64,000 nt of DNA from an unidentified eubacterium SCB49. GTDB lineage: Bacteria > Bacteroidota > Bacteroidia > Flavobacteriales > Flavobacteriaceae. Location of the stretch: contig ABCO01000002.1 of the NCBI GenBank assembly GCA_000170815.1, positions 324,810-388,809 of the forward strand, written 5' to 3'. The notes under the pieces are model-generated. The model was not told the DNA's origin, did not search any database, and saw nothing but the letters and a program-made list of their open reading frames with translations. The position numbers were made by a program, and so were the translations under genes. Shown here in pieces: positions 61,638 through 64,000 of the stretch; position 1 is the first letter of the stretch, and each line of letters starts with the position of its first letter.

Positions 61638-62711
61638 TTATCCATTTACCTTTGGGTCTAGCCATCCATAAGCCAAATCTACCAAAATATTGATCACAAT
61701 AAAAAGGCTCGCAATGATAATGACAGCTCCCATAATGATAGGTAAATCTAAGGTATTTAATGCCTCTACTATTTCTTTACCAAGCCCGTTCCATCCAAAA
61801 ATGTATTCTACAAAAACAGCTCCAGCTAACATAGATGCAAACCAACCCGATATAGCTGTAATCACAGGATTTAATGAGTTTTTTAAGGCGTGTCTTCTTA
61901 TAATTTTACTAAAAGAAAGACCTTTTGCTTTTGCAGTTCTTATATAATCTTGATTTAAAACTTCAAGTAAAGAGTTACGCATTAACTGGCTCACTACGGC
62001 TAATGGCCTTATTCCTAAAACAATAGCTGGCAATATAAGGTTTTTCCATTGTATTGTAGTTCCTTCTCCAAAATCGTCAACTTCATACAAACTACTCGTC
62101 ATGTTTAATCCGGTGTACTTATGCAATACAAAACCAAATAACCAAGCAAAGATAATTGCACTAAAAAATGAGGGCACACTCATTCCTAAAGTGCTCACTA
62201 ACTGAATCAATCTGTCTATCCATCCATCTTTAAAAAGCACTGAGACAATCCCTAAAAACACACCTAAAAGCATCGCTATAATTATTGCCGAAACAGCAAG
62301 TATAAAAGTATTAGGTAGTGTTTCAGCAATTACGCTACTTACTTTTTTTCCGTTTTTTTGAAACGATTCTCTTAAATAAGGCAATTTTACAACCATTACA
62401 GTTTCGTCAGTAGAAAAAAGCTGAACTGCATTATATTTATTCTTTGCTAAAAAAGTATAATCGTCTGCATTTGTACTATGAAAAGAAAGTGGTGACAAAT
62501 CGTTTAAATAATAAACATACTGTACACCCACAGGCTTATCAAACCCATATTTCTTTTTTACTATCGCTATTTGCTCTGCCGTTTCATTTTGCCCCAACAT
62601 CATACTCGCGGGATCTCCTGGCAAAATAGTGAACAATAAAAAAATCACAGTAACCACTCCAAAAAGCGTTAAAAACGCATACCCTATTTTTTGAAGTATA
62701 TACCGCCCCAT
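61638..62711 (-). CDS. DppB/OppB-type ABC transporter permease
   Basis: The 357-residue protein opens with the DppB start MGRYILQKIGYAFLTLFGVVTVIFLLFTILPGDPA. It has about six membrane helices and a coupling EAA-like loop (TAKAGLSFSKIIRRHALKNSLNPVI type). Such permeases import di- or oligopeptides or nickel with a DppC partner and ATPases. None of these partners is adjacent; the gene lies 2 bp after a DoxX-like gene instead. Confidence 0.92.
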   Translation of the reverse strand: MGRYILQKIGYAFLTLFGVVTVIFLLFTILPGDPASMMLGQNETAEQIAIVKKKYGFDKPVGVQYVYYLNDLSPLSFHSTNADDYTFLAKNKYNAVQLFSTDETVMVVKLPYLRESFQKNGKKVSSVIAETLPNTFILAVSAIIIAMLLGVFLGIVSVLFKDGWIDRLIQLVSTLGMSVPSFFSAIIFAWLFGFVLHKYTGLNMTSSLYEVDDFGEGTTIQWKNLILPAIVLGIRPLAVVSQLMRNSLLEVLNQDYIRTAKAKGLSFSKIIRRHALKNSLNPVITAISGWFASMLAGAVFVEYIFGWNGLGKEIVEALNTLDLPIIMGAVIIIASLFIVINILVDLAYGWLDPKVNG

Positions 62712-62713
62712 GA

Positions 62714-63892
62714 TTATTCTGCTTCTTGAATTTGCATTGAATCTACTACAACCTCTCTTATATCTTCGACTATTTTTTTAGGTCTAGCAGGCAACGATTC
62801 AAGTTTTAAATCTGCCGCATCATTAAAGTGAAGTTTTTGAGTAATAGTTCCATTTTCTAACATCACTAATCCTGGATTACTACGAACAATAGTTTTAAGG
62901 GTAGTCATATCACAGAAATAAAAATCAAAATTAAGATTGTGACGTTCTTTAAGCAGTTCTGTTTCTTCTTGAGAAGATGCAGACATACCTATTACACGGT
63001 AATTGTTTGCAATCGCCTTATCTGTAGCTTCTTTAATTTTTACATAACCATTGTGCTCTGTGTTATCTAAACTGTAAGCAACAACCATTAAAAGGTTAGG
63101 ATCATTAAGCAATTCATCTGTATAATCTTCTCCGTTACGCTCCATAGAAAAATCGTGCACAGGTGGCTCATATCCTTTTTGAGTTTCTTCAGTTTCTACC
63201 TCTATAAAAGTTCCGTTTACTTGCGGATAATCTCCTTGAGTTGTTATTACTTGATCTTCTCCGTTTACATTAAATTTCCAATGATAATCAAAAACAGGTT
63301 TCAAAGCATCTTCTGGAAAAGCCATACCGTCTTTAATATTTTCACCAACAGCATAAGCTCTAAAATCTTTTACTGGTAAATGCATTAATACGTGATATCC
63401 AAATAATAAGCAAAGAACAAAAGTAACAGACACGATAACTGTACGGCTCATTTTAGTGAAAAACGGCCAAAGATGCTTTCTACCAATAAATATGATGATA
63501 ATCATCACTAACAAGACAACATCTTTAATAAATGACTCCCAAGGTACTAAAGGCATTGCATCTCCAAAACAACCACAATCTGTAACCTTGTTAAAATATG
63601 CAGAATAGAATGTTAAGAATGTAAACCCTACAATCATTATTAATAAACTCCATAAGGTAAACTTTTTTGCATAGCCAATTATTAACATTACCCCAAGCAA
63701 CACTTCATAAATAACCACCACTACTGCTATAAGCAAAGCAAAAGGCACTAAAAATGGAAGGTCTAAAACATCTGGAGCAAAATAATCTCCTAACTTAAAC
63801 GAAAAACCTACAGGATCATTAAGCTTAATAAGCCCACTGATTATAAATAAAATTCCAACAAATATTCTTAAAAATCCTACTAGTACTCTCAT
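62714..63892 (-). CDS. BT_3928-family DoxX/MauE-like membrane protein with thioredoxin-like C-terminus
   Basis: The first about 150 residues are four membrane helices of DoxX/MauE type (FLRIFVGILFIISGLIKLNDPVGFS, LLGVMLIIGYAKKFT, FYSAYFNKVTDCGCFGDAM with the conserved CxC). A fifth helix near 152-172 precedes a periplasmic region of about 215 residues. It has a thioredoxin-fold pattern but no CxxC (MVVAYSLDNT, MSASSQEETELLKERHNLNFDFYFCD). BT_3928 proteins are conserved in Bacteroidota next to this permease and tpiA; function is unknown, perhaps in periplasmic redox. Confidence 0.88.
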   Translation of the reverse strand: MRVLVGFLRIFVGILFIISGLIKLNDPVGFSFKLGDYFAPDVLDLPFLVPFALLIAVVVVIYEVLLGVMLIIGYAKKFTLWSLLIMIVGFTFLTFYSAYFNKVTDCGCFGDAMPLVPWESFIKDVVLLVMIIIIFIGRKHLWPFFTKMSRTVIVSVTFVLCLLFGYHVLMHLPVKDFRAYAVGENIKDGMAFPEDALKPVFDYHWKFNVNGEDQVITTQGDYPQVNGTFIEVETEETQKGYEPPVHDFSMERNGEDYTDELLNDPNLLMVVAYSLDNTEHNGYVKIKEATDKAIANNYRVIGMSASSQEETELLKERHNLNFDFYFCDMTTLKTIVRSNPGLVMLENGTITQKLHFNDAADLKLESLPARPKKIVEDIREVVVDSMQIQEAE

Positions 63893-64000
63893 TCTTTCTT
63901 TATTTAAATTTATTCTTTAATCTTTGCTTTTAGCGCATGTGCTACAAAAAAGTAATCTCTTTATTCTTCATTTAAATGAATAAGCGCAAAAACAGAATAA
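63893..64000. other. Upstream region at the window end
   Basis: No coding frame is visible in these 108 bases. It contains the palindrome TTCATTTAAATGAA (63967-63980), which may lie in the operon promoter; the region continues beyond the window. Confidence 0.4.

Noticed and set aside
1..64000. CRISPR array, prophage or transposase
   Set aside because: No regularly spaced repeats of 25-40 bp, phage structural genes or transposase motifs were seen; the tandem repeats at 9.9 and 19.7 kb lie inside coding frames.

Overview
The window looks like a chromosomal segment of a marine member of the Flavobacteriaceae (phylum Bacteroidota). The evidence is low G+C, promoters of the Bacteroidota type (TAnnTTTG at -7), a T9SS-sorted secreted protein, a short primary sigma factor without region 1.1, lipoproteins with the SC lipobox, and family-specific genes (DUF4407, DUF4230, DUF4260, BT_3928, YpdA). 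I see no prophage, insertion sequence, CRISPR array or plasmid backbone. Species cannot be fixed from the sequence alone; the TTTCGCGAAA palindrome at 56 kb is a type I associate with Dokdonia-like flavobacteria.

Layout. 0-7.6 kb: tail of an endonuclease/exonuclease/phosphatase protein, an overlooked 53-residue membrane protein, a MocR-type regulator that lost its PLP lysine and is divergent from a TonB-dependent receptor, a lipoprotein, tRNA-Leu, an M20 dipeptidase and a PhnA-like protein. 7.7-12.1 kb: a BlaI/M56 sensor pair with operators laid over its own promoter, then a DUF4407 membrane protein and an M23 peptidase. 12.2-22.9 kb: mostly minus-strand housekeeping and small conserved genes (ATP-grasp, YdjM-like hydrolase, MutS-like ATPase, MmcQ, DUF4230, DUF4260, cyclase, hemW, ruvC), then a flippase/glycosyltransferase pair. 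HemW carries an in-frame three-copy insertion of a dispersed palindromic repeat. 22.9-26.4 kb: a second BlaI/M56 operon with a different operator palindrome and two TonB-C-terminal-like proteins. 26.5-36 kb: DUF456, LRR protein, a PhoX-like secreted phosphatase, an imelysin/di-haem peroxidase fusion, nitroreductase, hpd and a HAD phosphatase. 36.5-42 kb: rpoD, a BLUF photoreceptor translationally coupled to rpe, YpdA, MtfA-like peptidase, Bax inhibitor-1 family protein.

42.2-55.6 kb is the most interesting part: a stress/hibernation island. It holds a PAS-PAS histidine kinase whose first PAS domain resembles the FixL haem-PAS, a response regulator in which a receiver is fused to a CRP/FNR-type DNA-binding module, five tandem-domain universal stress proteins, a ribosome hibernation factor, an ArsC-fold protein without its catalytic cysteine, and several small conserved proteins. 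Seven intergenic sites of FNR type (TGAT-N4-ATCA, some with one change) lie at exactly the same distance (29.5 bp, centre to first base) from a TAnnTTTG-like -7 element. That places each at about -41.5, the class II activator position. I infer a local regulon controlled by the receiver-CRP fusion, probably responding to oxygen or energy state.

55.7-64 kb: a three-gene biotin-dependent acyl-CoA carboxylase operon, tRNA-Arg, and the conserved minus-strand order BT_3928 (DoxX-like) - DppB-type permease - tpiA - prmA - clpS. All functional calls rest on reading the sequences; no searches were run.
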